From Liolophura sinensis (taxonomy: Eukaryota > Mollusca > Polyplacophora > Chitonida > Chitonidae): DNA of 64,000 bases. The position numbers and the translations under genes were made by a program. The stretch's first letter is position 1; each line of letters begins with the position of its first letter. The DNA is taken from NCBI RefSeq assembly GCF_032854445.1, contig NC_088295.1, forward strand, positions 48,409,385-48,473,384, given 5' to 3'. Of the stretch, positions 1 through 11,849 are shown piece by piece. Below the pieces are notes generated by a model that worked only from the letters and a program-made list of their open reading frames with translations, did no database searches and was not told the origin of the DNA.

Positions 1-499
1 TTTGTCATGGTGACATCTGAAGATGTGCCACCAATTAACTGTGGATTGTAGTGCATCAACTGTTTTATCAGTATTATTAAAGGCTTCCAATTCAGTTTAT
101 GTGATATTGTGGAAAGGACTTAATCAGAATGTTCCGATTGCCGCCTTCTCGTTGGTCCTGTTGTCTTCTCCACTTAAAATGAAGCATTGAAATGTTGATT
201 GGACCAACTGTCTGTCCTGTATTTAATATCGCACAAACTGAACAAGAAATCGTAACAAGAACTTTAACACAACAGAAAGGTCAAAAGTCATTCGACCGTT
301 AAAAGTAGAGATGGGCGAGTCCGAATCTGAAGAAACTCAGCTGGATATGTAGAAATATTTCTAGATAACCAGCTGTGTTTATTCAGATTGGGCGAGTCCT
401 TGTTCTCGATGTATGTACGATTGGTCAATAAGGTTAGGCGTTCAAATCCAGTTCTTGGTGGTTTCATTGCTGCCACATACACGTCAGGAAGTTTTTAGC

Positions 500-600
500 A
501 AAGGATGGTGGTCTCCACCGAGCTCTATTCGATTTCCCTCGATCACATGCCTAACCACCTTCGTCTAAGTGAAATATTCTTGAGTACAGCATAATACTAT
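500..600 (+). repeat. SINE family 1, degraded 3' fragment
   Basis: Contains the family tail GTGAAATATTCTTGAGTACA followed by a decayed end. Confidence 0.6.
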
Positions 601-1393
601 AGTAAAAAATGGCTGAGTTTTTAAATCAAACTCATTTGTCGCGAAGGTAAAGAAGTCCCCGCTGTGATCATGTGTCAAAAATGTTAAGTATTTGTTTTCT
701 GATCTTCATTTGTGGTAATAGTAATTTATTTATTTAATAAGTCCTGTAGGAAAGCTACAGGAACTTGTTAAGCAAATAAATAAATAAATATGGACAATCT
801 GTCTCGACTAATTTACACGTGGCCAATTTAACCAAGATATCGCTATACACTATGTCAAGGACGGGTGTTAAGATGTTTTTTGGTTTCATTATAGATGTAG
901 TGACTTCAAGGTGGCCTGTGTCAAATCACTGATTAAACTAGGGAGCGCAAGGCTAGAACAAGGGAGATGACTCTCAAAGACCCTTGATACACTGAGTACA
1001 AATACGGTAACCGAATCACGCGGTCATGGAGGGTAATAGCAACACATTTTAAAGCCCATCTTGTCGTACTGCCATATTTGCCGACAGGAATGAAATTTAG
1101 AGCGTAGATCTTCAAGGTAGATATTTAGCTGCCGCTTAATCGGTAAATCCGCTTTCGTAGCTCTAGAAGGGGCGATTCTGGGTGTGTGGGTTGTTTATAC
1201 CGCTTTCCACGATAGATGAGCGATGTTATTCACAATATACTAAATGAGGGCTGGTGTAAGCAACGAAACGAAACGAAACGTCCGGTAGTGTTATTAAAGA
1301 AGTCAAATAACATCGGTATATAGAAAGAAAATGATGCTTACAATCCAGTTATAAAGTATAATACAACGGTAAATTTGTACAGCACTTTATTTC

Positions 1394-1741
1394 CGCAGTT
1401 TTCATACGGTTATTCAGGAACAAATAACCAGGTACACCAATAAATAACATTTTTAAGATTGAGAAACTCTAGAAAAATTTGGTCCCTGGCCCCATTATCC
1501 CAAGTCTTCGCAGAAAGACTTCGTTCTGTGAATGGTGTCATCTTAATGACGTGTTAAATCCGCTAATGATACAAGCGCAGGTTTCATACGGTTATTTAGG
1601 AACAAATAACCAGGTACACCAATAAATAACATTTTTAAGATTGAGAAACTCTAGAAGAATTCGGTCCCTGGTCCCTGTAGAAAGACTTCGTTCTGTGAAT
1701 GAAGTCATCTTAATGACGGGTTACATCCGCTAATGATACAA
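1394..1741 (+). repeat. Tandem duplication, period about 182 bp, two copies
   Basis: Two copies starting near 1394 and 1576 share long near-identical blocks, for example ATAACCAGGTACACCAATAA and GAAAGACTTCGTTCTGTGAA. The second copy lacks about 20 bp in the middle. Confidence 0.9.
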
Positions 1742-2111
1742 TGGAGGAAAGGATTGAAATAGTGAGGTTTAATGACATATCTACAGTACTTTGACCATGC
1801 CTTTGCAAAACATTTTCCCCAAACTTACGAGTTAAAAGAATTGCCATGTCGGCAAAATATTTTCTTGGTGGGTATATCCCCCAAAAATGTGTTTAAATAG
1901 CAATGTTGTAGAGTATACATCTAGCGTAGACAGACTTCTAACGATATCTTGGCAATTACAGTCCCAAGAAAAATGCATTTCAATATAAACACCTCAATAA
2001 TCTCGAAACAAAATGCACTATTTTTCAAAGACTGAGAAATTTCCCACAAGGAAGCTTTGTGAAGGAGGATCGCTGTGTTAATCTTGGAGTGTAACAAAGA
2101 ATGGTTTAAAT

Positions 2112-2590
2112 TTAATAAGCCTCTTCGGATTTCGGTCTTTTGTCCGTTCCCTCATGTGCATCTCCGGGATGACATCGCTTTCCCGCCGGTTGTTCTTGCA
2201 CATCCGTCATATTCAGCTGAGTGTCGTCCTGCATAACAGTCCTACAGCTACAGTCACAGTGCAGTGACCTATTATGACTTTGCCAGGCAGGAGATGACTG
2301 GCACTCCAGAGAGCTTCCAAACCCACGGCTTCCACACGTATGCATAGTCTTTAAACTTGAGCTGTACTGTTGTAAAAGCAACGTGCTGGCAGTGAAGTCG
2401 TCCCGTTCTTTAGAGCATAGTTCCAGCGAGTACAGCCCCGGGACGTGGGCTGGGGGTGGAGGGTATACAGGGTCCTTAAAACCACACCAGGACAATGCTA
2501 CAGGGTGGAGGAAACTGGTACTGGGCGGAAGACGGGAGGTTGATGGTACTGTCGTCTGTTCCTGTAACTGTCCATGGTTCACGCAAAATG
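2112..2590 (-). CDS. Probable C-terminal exon of the T-box gene, Ser/Pro/Cys/His-rich
   Basis: An open frame of about 158 codons starts after a good acceptor (pyrimidine-rich TTTTTCAG at 2591-2592) and ends in TAA at 2112. It is rich in Ser, Pro, Cys and His, which suits the unstructured C-terminal region of a transcription factor. A basic stretch near the end (GKRC...DKRPKSEEAY) could be a nuclear localisation signal. It lies downstream of the T-box exons on the same strand. The exon needs one base of the preceding codon, but the exon at 5364-5428 leaves two, so an unseen exon must lie between them, or this belongs to another transcript. No known domain was recognised. Confidence 0.5.
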
Positions 2591-3282
2591 CTGAAAAATA
2601 TGGGACAAAGTTCGTGGGTTGAAATCGATTTATATATACATATAAGGCCTTCAACAAGATACCAGTCCTACTCCATCACTACAAGCATAGTTTTTCAAAG
2701 TTTTTTTTTTTGAAAATTTGGAAGACTGTTTTACCGATTAATACTTTTCGGACCCCCTTATTTCTCTTATATGGGGAGCCTTTCCGTCCTAAACTACTTG
2801 GCTTCAGAGACTGTATTCAACAGTTTATCCCTCCCTTTGCAACGATGACGGATAAATTATTAACTTAGTACTAATGTATTACAAAAGAACAATGGTCTAT
2901 CCAGCTTGGACCCGAATCACCACTGCTCAGGAAAAGGGCACTGCTTGAGGTGATGCAATAGCTGCCCTAGGCTCTACAGCCTAACCCCCAATAGCATTCT
3001 TCACGGCCTATAACATCTGAAATATTCTTAAGCACGATGTAACCATGCAAAGAAGAATAAAGTAATCTTGTTATACAAACCATTAAGTATACAATTCCAC
3101 CAGTGATGCCCATATATTATAATATAATAATTCCTCCAACTACGCATTGCCCCATCAAGCAAACAAGGAAAAAGTAATCTTCACACGCAAACCAGTTGAA
3201 GATCCGCTAAACTGGCACTAATCCTATAAATATGCAGTTACCAGTGGTACCCATGTACGCTTACAAAACCCAGAACGTCGTC

Positions 3283-3515
3283 ATCTAAGTGAAGAATTCT
3301 TATGAGGGCGCCAATCAAATAAGCTGTGAGTTCAAGTCCAGCTCATGCTGGCTTACTCTCTGGCCTTACGTGGGAAGGTTTGCCACCAACCTGTGGATGG
3401 TCGTGGGTTCCTCTTGCTCTGCCAGGTTCCCTCCAACCATAATGTTGTCCACCGACATATAAGTGAAATATCGTTGAGTACGGCGTAAAACACCAATCAA
3501 ATAAAATAAATAAAG
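3283..3515 (+). repeat. SINE family 1, partial copy preceded by a second SINE tail
   Basis: A tail-like piece (3283-3325) is followed by GAGTTCAAGTCCAGCTCATG and the rest of a SINE to an A-rich end. The tRNA head is missing. It lies antisense in the T-box gene. Confidence 0.85.
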
Positions 3516-4228
3516 TAGAATAAAATAAGCAGATATTCCCAAACACAAGTGCAGTAATTCGATCGGTGGAACCTACATGTTTATTTATTTCTTTTGAATA
3601 TTCATTGGCGTGAAAGTTGTCTTTTAGCCAGGAGCCATCTAATTGGCGACTGTGTTTAGTGTATTAAACAAAAAGTTGTGTGCTGTGACTGCAGTGTTTA
3701 ATATCAAGAAGGTGACAATAGTAGTTTTATTCATTCGCCAGCATACCGACCTTCAGATTTGATATGACCGAGTTTATCATCGCGTAATGACGGCATCTTG
3801 GAGGATAATGATAATCTGAATGAAGCCATGATTGCGTCCAGTGAACTTCTGAAAAGAAATTATTATAAAGATATGATTATTATGATTATTAAAAATTCAT
3901 TCATTTATACTTTTCACTGCATGGTGCTGGAACGATTTGCGTTCCTCAAAACTAGTAATCACTTATACGATGTTTGTCAGTTTTACGAGTTTTCGTGTAA
4001 AAAATCATTGCAAATGAAAGCAGTATGTATTGATCAGGATCGCGCCTACAATGTGCATTTACAAAATAAATTTTTCCCAATGAAGAGTTCAAGAAACAAA
4101 AATGTTGGATTTCTTCGTCTACTATTATTTCAATCATATGACATCAAAGTGGAACCAAACAAGTGACTGTTATGAAAACATCAAAGGCTGGATGATATAC
4201 GGCAAAAACTTTCTTAACATCGAGACAA

Positions 4229-4519
4229 ATTCTTTGGAGGGGCCTCCGTGGCTCAGTTGGTTAGCGCGCTAGCGCACCGTAATGACCCAGGAGTCTCTCA
4301 CCAATGCGGTCGCTGTGAGTTCAAGTCCAGCTCATGCTGGCTTCCTCTACGGCCGTACGTGGGAAGGTTTGCCAGCAACCTGCGGATGGTCGTGGGTTTC
4401 CCCCGGGCTCTGCCCGGTTTCCACCCACCATAATGCTGGCCGCCGTCGTATAAGTGAAATATTCTTGAGTACGGCGTAAAACACCAATCAAAAAAAAAAA
4501 AAAAAAAATATTCTTTGGA
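4229..4519 (+). repeat. SINE family 1, full-length copy with target-site duplication
   Basis: The body runs from GGCCTCCGTGGCTCAGTTGG (A-box region) through GAGTTCAAGTCC (B-box region) to a long A tail. It is flanked by perfect repeats ATTCTTTGGA at 4229-4238 and 4510-4519. It lies in the last large intron of the T-box gene, antisense to it. Confidence 0.95.
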
Positions 4520-5363
4520 TACGATGACTTGTCTTCATACGTAATATTATTGAGACTAATTTGATATAACTTCAAAGAAACAGACAATAAAACAGAATTA
4601 ATACGGAGGTAAATATTTTTAGGCAATTTTTTTTTTCTCCAAATCAAAGCTGATTTTAGAACTGTCGAGAGATTAGACAACTGTGCTAGTCGAAAAAGTA
4701 AAATTGTTGACCTAAATATTACGCCTTTTGGCAGCCAATTCGATCCATTGGTTACAGCAATTATACTGGGCGAATTTCGTGTATGTGTCTTGTTTCGTTA
4801 CTGATCGTATGTCACCTTACTGACCTAAATTAAGGTCAGCGGTATCTGGGTGACCGTTGGAATTAAGGTGATCACGACTCGAGCTCATGCAAAAGCTATA
4901 ATCCACGATCCGATATTATACCTTAGATTTATCATACCCTATTCCATATAGCCATACATCACATGATTGAAGAAATGAAGATTACACACCATCAATGAAT
5001 GATGATTGTATTGGTTATCGCTCAGAACGTGGTGCGTTGTAATCTATCTACAGACATTACTTAAGCGGACAAAGGCATTTATACCGCTATCTGTGCATAT
5101 CTGCACAGACGTGCGGCACTCTACTAGTGATCTGTCAATCAAACGTCAGCGGACAGCCCACTTTAAACAATGTAATAACAAGGGTGTGGGTATTGGGCCA
5201 GGCGCCACAATAGAGATAAGTAAACCATTTACTTGGGTTCTTTTTATATCTGAAAGGGTGCAAAAAAAATAGACAAAGACAAAAGCAAACAGGAAACATA
5301 AGCTCTTGAGCTATCCCCCCTCCAGGCGGTCGCCCAGTCTTATCAGGGCCGTATCATAGCTAC

Positions 5364-8300
5364 CTTGTTTTTCCGGCCTCACGAAAACCCTTGGCGAACG
5401 GATTCCGAGCAATTTTTAAACGGGTAATCTGAAAGAAATGACATAATTTATCATAATATTTTATTTCATAAATACTTATGAAATAGTTATGATTGGTACA
5501 TCCATCTTTTTTCTGTTCTATATCTTGAATAATACATTCATAAGAAAGTCCAACAGAAGTGCCTCTCTTTTTATGTTATCTGAACTGTTATAAAGGATTT
5601 TGACATCAAAACTCAGTTTTATCTTGATTTCGTGTCTGAAAAATCAACGACGTCATCCTGACGTCACTGAAACATCCTGTTTGCTTTTCTTATTCTGTGA
5701 ACCGTGTTTCTTTGTTAAATGCGTTAAAGTTCGTTTTAACTAATCTGATAAATTTGTCAAATGGGAGGGTTTTCATGTTGGACGAGTATTACACGAATGT
5801 AAGAACTGAAGCTCTAAGCTGAGGAATTTCGCTCAAGGTTTGGACAAGGTTTAGGTTTGGGGTCTGTGCCTTAAAATGCAAAGCTTTAACAAATAAGAAT
5901 GCGAGTAAGAATATAAGTGTGTAGGAAGTGTTTTTGATCATTCCTGCATACATTCAAGTAAGTTTTTAATTCACCAAATATCGGTCATCTAACACTGCAG
6001 CCGACAATACTGGACAAAGATTGTACTTTCCGAACCACTTTTTTAAAAGCAGGTTTCGCAGTCTGCTTAGTTATCATGTTTTACGTACATATTTAAGAAA
6101 AAACGCATTCAAAGACACTCTCTGTCAAAATACGACAAAAATGACTAACTATAATGAACATTTCCGCAAATCGTCAGTAATCCAAAAGTCAGCACATTTC
6201 TCTGTGTGGAATGGACTTTAATCATATCGGGCACATATAGTCTTAAAATGACTTTTTTTTCCCACGGTTTTGTGAACGAACGCACATATGTGATATCTGG
6301 GGTGTTAAACGACCAAGCACTCATATCATCACCGACCACTCGACCAGATAAAGGTTAGTCCTTGTTATCTGAGACAAACCTAGAGCATCCCGTTATCTAT
6401 GTCTATCAACAACACATGATGCGTCCAGGGCCCTCGTGACAGACCGGTTTTCTCACCTATTGTCTATATGCCAAACAAAAACCTCGCTATACCTGTCGAA
6501 ACAGTGCAATGATATGACGTGGTGCAAAGCGCTCGGATGTCACCGTGCTGCTATACCAGATAGTACTTAACGCCTGGTCACAGAGGGTCTTTATTGACAG
6601 CTACCGATCTATTTTATCTAGATGTTTGTTATATGAGATAACCGTTCATAAAAGAAAACAAGATATCCGCACTCCTTTGGTCGGCCCAAACTAAACATTG
6701 AACTGATTCATGACCTGACCAATACATAAACGAAGTAGAATTCAAGTCCAGACAGTACTGTAATGTTTCTACATTAGTGCAGACAGTATTGTAACGTTTC
6801 AGTACGTGGACATTTGACTTCATATTCTGAAAGGCAGGAGTGGCATTAAAAATTCTTACACCATTATTATTTTTGTTATTTTATTTCTATTTAATGTAAT
6901 ATTTAGTGTTGTAAAGATATTTCATTCAACATTCCTGGTCAGTATTTTTAAAATGATTTTGCACTCAAATATGAATTAAAAAATCTGTTCTGGCACTCGT
7001 TTTCATATCGTCGTTCCGAGTCAGCTCTGATAAATATGCGTAAATTTGTTTAGAAATTAGATCCATGAAGTGCGTGACATATTGCGCTGTAATAGCCGAT
7101 TTTCATATTGAAAGGTAAAAAGGTCAAACAGTCAACAATGCGAAGGAATGACTGATATAGACAATAGCTCTTATACTGTATCATAGGAAGCCTGGCGTTA
7201 ATTTCTGTTGTATTTCTTTCATCTATTTGTTTTGTTTATTAGATGTTTTACGCCGTACCCAAGAATATTTCACTTATACGACGGTCGTCAACATTACGGT
7301 GGGACGACAATGGGTAGAGCCCGAATGAAACTCACAACCACCCGCTGGTTGGTGGAAGACCTTCCCTTGTACGACCGTAGAGGAAGCCAGCAAGAGCTGG
7401 ATTTCACTTACAACAACATGTCTAGTCAAACGTTTTGCCACAACAGGCAATGGAAATTAGCCATTACACCCCGTTCCACTCTCATTAAGCCTAGGTTAAA
7501 AATTCCTCGGTTGTAGTGATTCGTTTATAATGAAGTTGGGGCCGTATTACCATCACGGACTATATTTAAATCAGTTTGTTTTTTAATAATTACGGTATAT
7601 TTTAAACTCTCATTGTTCACTTGTTAATGGAAGTTGCATGGTTTCAATTTATGTAACGACTTATACCTGGTTTCTTTTATACGAAGAAACTAAAGGGAAA
7701 TGGGTAGATTTCAAGAGGAACGCCGCAAATCACGAGGTATAAACCAACATGACCTAAGCTGCAACCTCGAATAAGCGGAGGCTGGGTTCGAACTCGCGAC
7801 TTCACTGGTGTTGAATTAATCATCCTCCTTGGCACCTCATTAGGCAGCTTGACAAGCAAAGCGCACTGTGCGGTATATTTACAGACAGCTTTAGTTTAGA
7901 TTTATTTATTCATTTATTTGATTGGTGTTTTACAACGTTCTCAAGAATATTTCACTTAAACGACGGTGGCCAGCATTATGGTGGGAGGAAACCGGGCAGA
8001 GCCCAGGGGAAATCCACGACCATCCGCAGGTTCTTTAATTTAGAAAATAAATCCATAACGTGAGCGACTGCTATACGGCATCCGAAAGTCAAATTTGACG
8101 TGAATTATTGTAAACATCTGCTAACTTTTTAAATGTCTTAATTACTGCATCATTTACCGGGCGATTATAGATCTTCGACTCCAGACATTAACAGTTTAAA
8201 TACTATATTTGTAAATTCCTCAAAATGGCAAATCCGCTAAATAAAGCGCGTAAGTAGTCTGATTACGAAGTCCAGTCTCCATAATTACTTAGTGAACATA

Positions 8301-11300
8301 TGCTTGCAAATTTTCTTTGCACGAACGCAGGCTCAGTTATAAACTTTATATCCTGAAAAACCTGGATTCCTGCTGGTTTACAAGTAATATACTGATTCAC
8401 TTTTGGAATTCCATTTTTGTCTCTGATGACATCTGTGATCATATTTCATCTCCTACTTTTGTACTTGTTAAATTGAACTCACCTCCTGATTCTGGTAGGC
8501 GGTCACCGCCATAAAAGAAGTCTGCGGAAATGCGAAAACGAGGTCCTCGCCTGGTGATGTCATTTTCTCTGCGTTGAGGTTTCCTGGAAAAACCTCCGTA
8601 ATTCGTATACGAGGTTGAAACTTCTGCATGGATACCAGGGAAATCTGGAGGCAAATCAGATCAAATTTAGTTTTCGGGTACCGGTAAGAAATATAGCGTG
8701 CAAATGTACCAAGTTTTAGTTCTGCATGAAGACGAAGCTTCAGTAAGTTTCTTTCAACCTTAGTGGAGCCGTGATGTGCACATTGGATTATTACTAAGTC
8801 ACATCTGTGATATAAGAAAAATGAAAATGATATAAGAAATTGATTTAGCATTTCTTGAAATAATGCTTATGGCTTAGCACCTCACCACATTGCAGCCATA
8901 GTGTGGTAAAGCATATTTGGAAAGATAGGATGATAGCCATACTGACAGTTAATGCCATAGTCACGAATTTCAAATCAAAATTCAAAAGTCGCGTGATCGA
9001 ACAAATGCTAGACCTACGGTCCATTCCACCATGAAGAAAAAAAAAATGAGGCGCTTTAACTGCAGTTGTTTACAGGCCTACGTATAGTCCATTTACGTCA
9101 ATGTTATTTACGGTAATGCTATTGCTATGTGGTTCACGTTGCCGAGTAAAACACCACAATATCATACACCTTTTCTTGGAATATAATTTATATTTACCAA
9201 TTAGATTTACAGTATTTGTTTTTATTCCATTGATATTTATATAATGTCGAACTGTGGAATTTTTCTCTAAAGAGACAGCTGTCAAAGTTATGGGTGGAAG
9301 AAATCGTATTTTCACGAGAGAGTAATCAACCGCGTTTCGTCAATGCAGACAACCAACTAATTTAACCAATAAAATTAAAGTAGCCTTGTAGACAAGCAAT
9401 CTCATATGCCTTGAAGTATAGAGGACACAACAGGTTAATAAACCAAGCTCTCACCTGTCCCTCTTTTGGAATATTACTGTTGGTCAATTTGATCCTCTCG
9501 AAAGAAACGACCTGTCCGTCCAGGTGAATGCCCTCTAGTGGAGAATCAGAATGTTCATAAACTTGTCCCGGCATCATCTGATCTCCTGGACCTGCGACCA
9601 TCCATTTGGAGCTGTCGTATATAGTGCAGGTATAAAATTTTCATTTTAGAAAAACGAAATAAAGGATGTAATGATAAGAGATTATACTTTCTGATGAAAC
9701 ATTATGATCTGGTTAACAAAAAACGTTGATGTATTTATTTTTAACGCTTTTTTGAGTTAATGAAAAAATGCATTTTGAGATATATTGTTAAAAATAGTTT
9801 TAAACTGTCTTAACCTATAGTTGTAATATTAGTCACTCAAACGCTTAAGGTAAATATCAGTGTTCTTCTCCGAAGGAAAACTTAATATAATCAGGGGAAA
9901 ATGAAATAATAAATGATTACAGAAAAAAATACATTAAAAATCTAATCAATGCTGTATGCCGATTGCGGATAATTCGATTACTTGCTAACTTCTATCGATC
10001 TTACCTGTGATAGACGTATCGATATTTGTTCTGATCAATAGAGACGAAGTGAATAGAGATACGATAGCAGGAGTCTGGCTTCAGGCCTCTAAACTTCACC
10101 CTCAACGCCGGAAACATCCGTCTTTAAACAAAACAATTACGCAAAGTTACATCAAACAATCATGCATGATACTGTGCTTTTTCATTTTATGCTTATTTAT
10201 TTACTTATTTGTTTCATTGAAGCGTGTCTTAGTCGAGTGGGCGAGACGCTTCAATCACTATGGGATACGCAAGGTGCGGGTTCAATCCGGGCCTTGGACT
10301 GGGACTTTGTAGATTGTCCCGCTCTCTTGGGGCCTTGCATGGTGGCAAAAAGCTGTCTAATACCACTTGAGTAGTCTAGAAACCACTGTAGGCCACTTGA
10401 CTCCAACCACGTGGTGTGGTAAATCTGTTAGTACGTTATACGTGAGAAAGTTTGTCATTAACTTGCCAAAAGTCAGCATTCAGTTGACGACAGGCCCTTC
10501 GGTGCTCTCCATCTATAAGGCAACATAATTGCCATCGCATAAATGAAAAATTTTCGGGAATGGTTTTAAACAACAATAAAATAAAAAATAAATAAATTTA
10601 ATTGGGATTTTACGCGATACTATTTCACTTATAGGAAGGCTGTATAAGGTTTATAAGTGGAAGAATTAAAACCGATATACCCGAGAGACCTTCTTTAATG
10701 AAAACATACGAGCTGGAAAGCGTTGAATTCGAACCCTTAATCTAACCGGCATGGCAATATAGTGATCTGCTTTGCTCTGAATGATCGTTGGCTGAGATAT
10801 GTTTTGATTGAATAATTTAAGAAGTTTGGATTAATTCATTTACCAAGGTTATATAATTATTTTTCCATTTCTTAAAATATTTAGCCCTGCGTTAATTTTT
10901 GACGTGATCGTTAAAATATAAAAGGCCTAATATTTATTTTATTTTTTTTTAAATTTATTTATTTATTTATTTATTTATTTATTTGGTGTTTTCCGTCACA
11001 TTTCAGAACTTCGGTCAGTATTATGGTGGGAGGAAACCATACAGAGCCCGGGGGAAACCCACGCCCATCCGAAGCTTACTGGCAAATTAACCTTCTCATA
11101 CGACCGGAGGGGAAGCCTGCATGATCTGGACTTGAACTCAGAGCGACTGCATTTTTGAGGGGCTCCCAGGTCTTTGTGCCACCAGTTAGACAGGAGTTTA
11201 TTCTTTTAAGTTATCTCTTTTATTCTTTGAAAATCTCTTAGCGAATGAGGAACCGGAATGTTTCCGTCGGCTGGAACAACCATACGGCCCTTTGATCCTA

Positions 11301-11619
11301 CTGCAATGAATTATGGTATGTATATTTATTTTTATTATTTATTCGCACAGCGACCGCATCGGTTAGCCGCTCCGATTGTGGTATGTTTATTTATGCATTT
11401 ATTTAATTGGTGTTTTCACTTATACGAGGCGTTGTAGTGGGAAGACAGATTATGTTATGTAAAGGTTTACCACTTAAGTGTTAAGAGCACACGTATTTTA
11501 TCTTCTTATTTTTTACCTTCCAGTTTTGGTGATAATCATTTCCGTGCCCAGCGCGTTGAAGGCCTGCCATAGGTCACCATGACACAGTTCCGCCGTGATC
11601 TGACAACTGCCACGCGATT
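5364..11619 (-). CDS. T-box transcription factor, Tbx15/18/22-like, five core exons
   Basis: Exons in transcript order: 11517-11619, 10005-10121, 9455-9611, 8483-8644 and 5364-5428. All are flanked by AG/GT and all join in phase. The translation is a nearly complete T-box DNA-binding domain. Landmarks in order are LGTEMIITKTGRRMFPALRV, KYRYVYHSSKWMVAGPGD, VSFERIKLTN, QKFQPRIRITEVFP, FMAVTAYQNQE and ITRLKIARNPFAKGFREAG. T-box proteins bind DNA in the nucleus and control developmental gene expression. The block YRYVYHSSKWMVAG and the ITRLKI-RNPFAKGFR end resemble the Tbx15/18/22 group. Several positions are divergent: QKF replaces the usual HKY before QPR, and the usual HPDSPATG stretch reads HSDSPLEG. 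The start and N-terminal region were not found upstream of 11619. The exon at 5364 ends with two bases of a codon, so at least one more exon follows. Family is certain; subfamily is inferred. Confidence 0.93.
7228..7412 (-). repeat. SINE family 1, partial copy
   Basis: Reverse-complement tail (TTTTACGCCGTACCCAAGAA) followed by the middle region and the B-box region. It is in sense orientation within the T-box gene. Confidence 0.85.
7770..7850 (-). repeat. tRNA-like SINE head, separate family
   Basis: The minus strand carries GAGTTCGAACCC, a strong B-box match, but the surroundings do not match SINE family 1. Family assignment is uncertain. Confidence 0.4.
7903..8034 (-). repeat. SINE family 1, 3' half
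   Basis: TTTGATTGGTGTTTTACAAC, the tail, then the GGTGGGAGGAAACCGGGCAG block; the head is absent. Confidence 0.9.
10215..10300 (+). repeat. tRNA-derived SINE head, different family
   Basis: TTAGTCGAGTGGG (A-box like) and GGGTTCAATCC (B-box like) lie about 50 bp apart, as in a tRNA. There is no cloverleaf of normal length. Confidence 0.5.
10590..10645 (-). repeat. SINE family 1, decayed tail
   Basis: Short reverse-complement tail remnant (GGGATTTTACGCGATACTAT). Confidence 0.45.
10725..10780 (-). repeat. tRNA-like fragment
   Basis: The minus strand has GGGTTCGAATTC, a B-box match, with no clear family. Possibly the head of a decayed SINE. Confidence 0.35.
10945..11168 (-). repeat. SINE family 1, nearly full copy
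   Basis: A (TTTA)n tail, then the GGTGGGAGGAAACC block, GACCGGAGGGGAAGCC and an eroded B-box region. Confidence 0.85.
11390..11440 (-). repeat. SINE family 1, short tail fragment
   Basis: TTTATTTAATTGGTGTTTTC followed by CACTTATACGAGGCG. Confidence 0.5.
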
Positions 11620-11744
11620 CTGAAAAGCAAATCATCAAGGATTATTTATTGATTGATTTATTTATTATTTATTTTATTTCAATTCCTGCCCAGGAAACTA
11701 TAACAGACGACAACAAATACAACAAATCGACAGTCCAATCCACA

Positions 11745-11830
11745 TCTCCACTGGGATTCGAACTTTCAACTTCCCCTCTCTGTATGATTTCTGTCAGACC
11801 TCAAGAGTCCTCAACTTGTGTTCATGTCAC
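11745..11830 (-). repeat. tRNA-like SINE fragment
   Basis: The minus strand has AAAGTTCGAATCCCAG, a B-box match, preceded by a plausible A-box spacing. It sits 5' of the first T-box exon found. Confidence 0.35.
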
Positions 11831-11849
11831 TATAAGCCCTTAATAGGTT

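Larger units (their letters stand above)
1..2111. other. Noncoding stretch downstream of the T-box gene
   Basis: No convincing exon was seen. It holds a tRNA-like fragment near 420-450, a SINE tail (500-600), a small AT-rich hairpin (about 724-788) and a tandem duplication (1394-1741). It probably includes the 3' UTR of the T-box gene. Confidence 0.6.

Noticed and set aside
2383-2713. Plus-strand frames opposite the T-box C-terminal exon
   Set aside because: They are shadows of the minus-strand exon and have no splice or family support.
3798-4166. 122-codon plus-strand frame
   Set aside because: AT-rich, unlike any family known to me, and inside a large T-box intron. Chance open frame is more likely.
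4239-4330. tRNA gene
   Set aside because: A- and B-box-like motifs are present, but there is no cloverleaf and the segment continues into a SINE body with target duplications.
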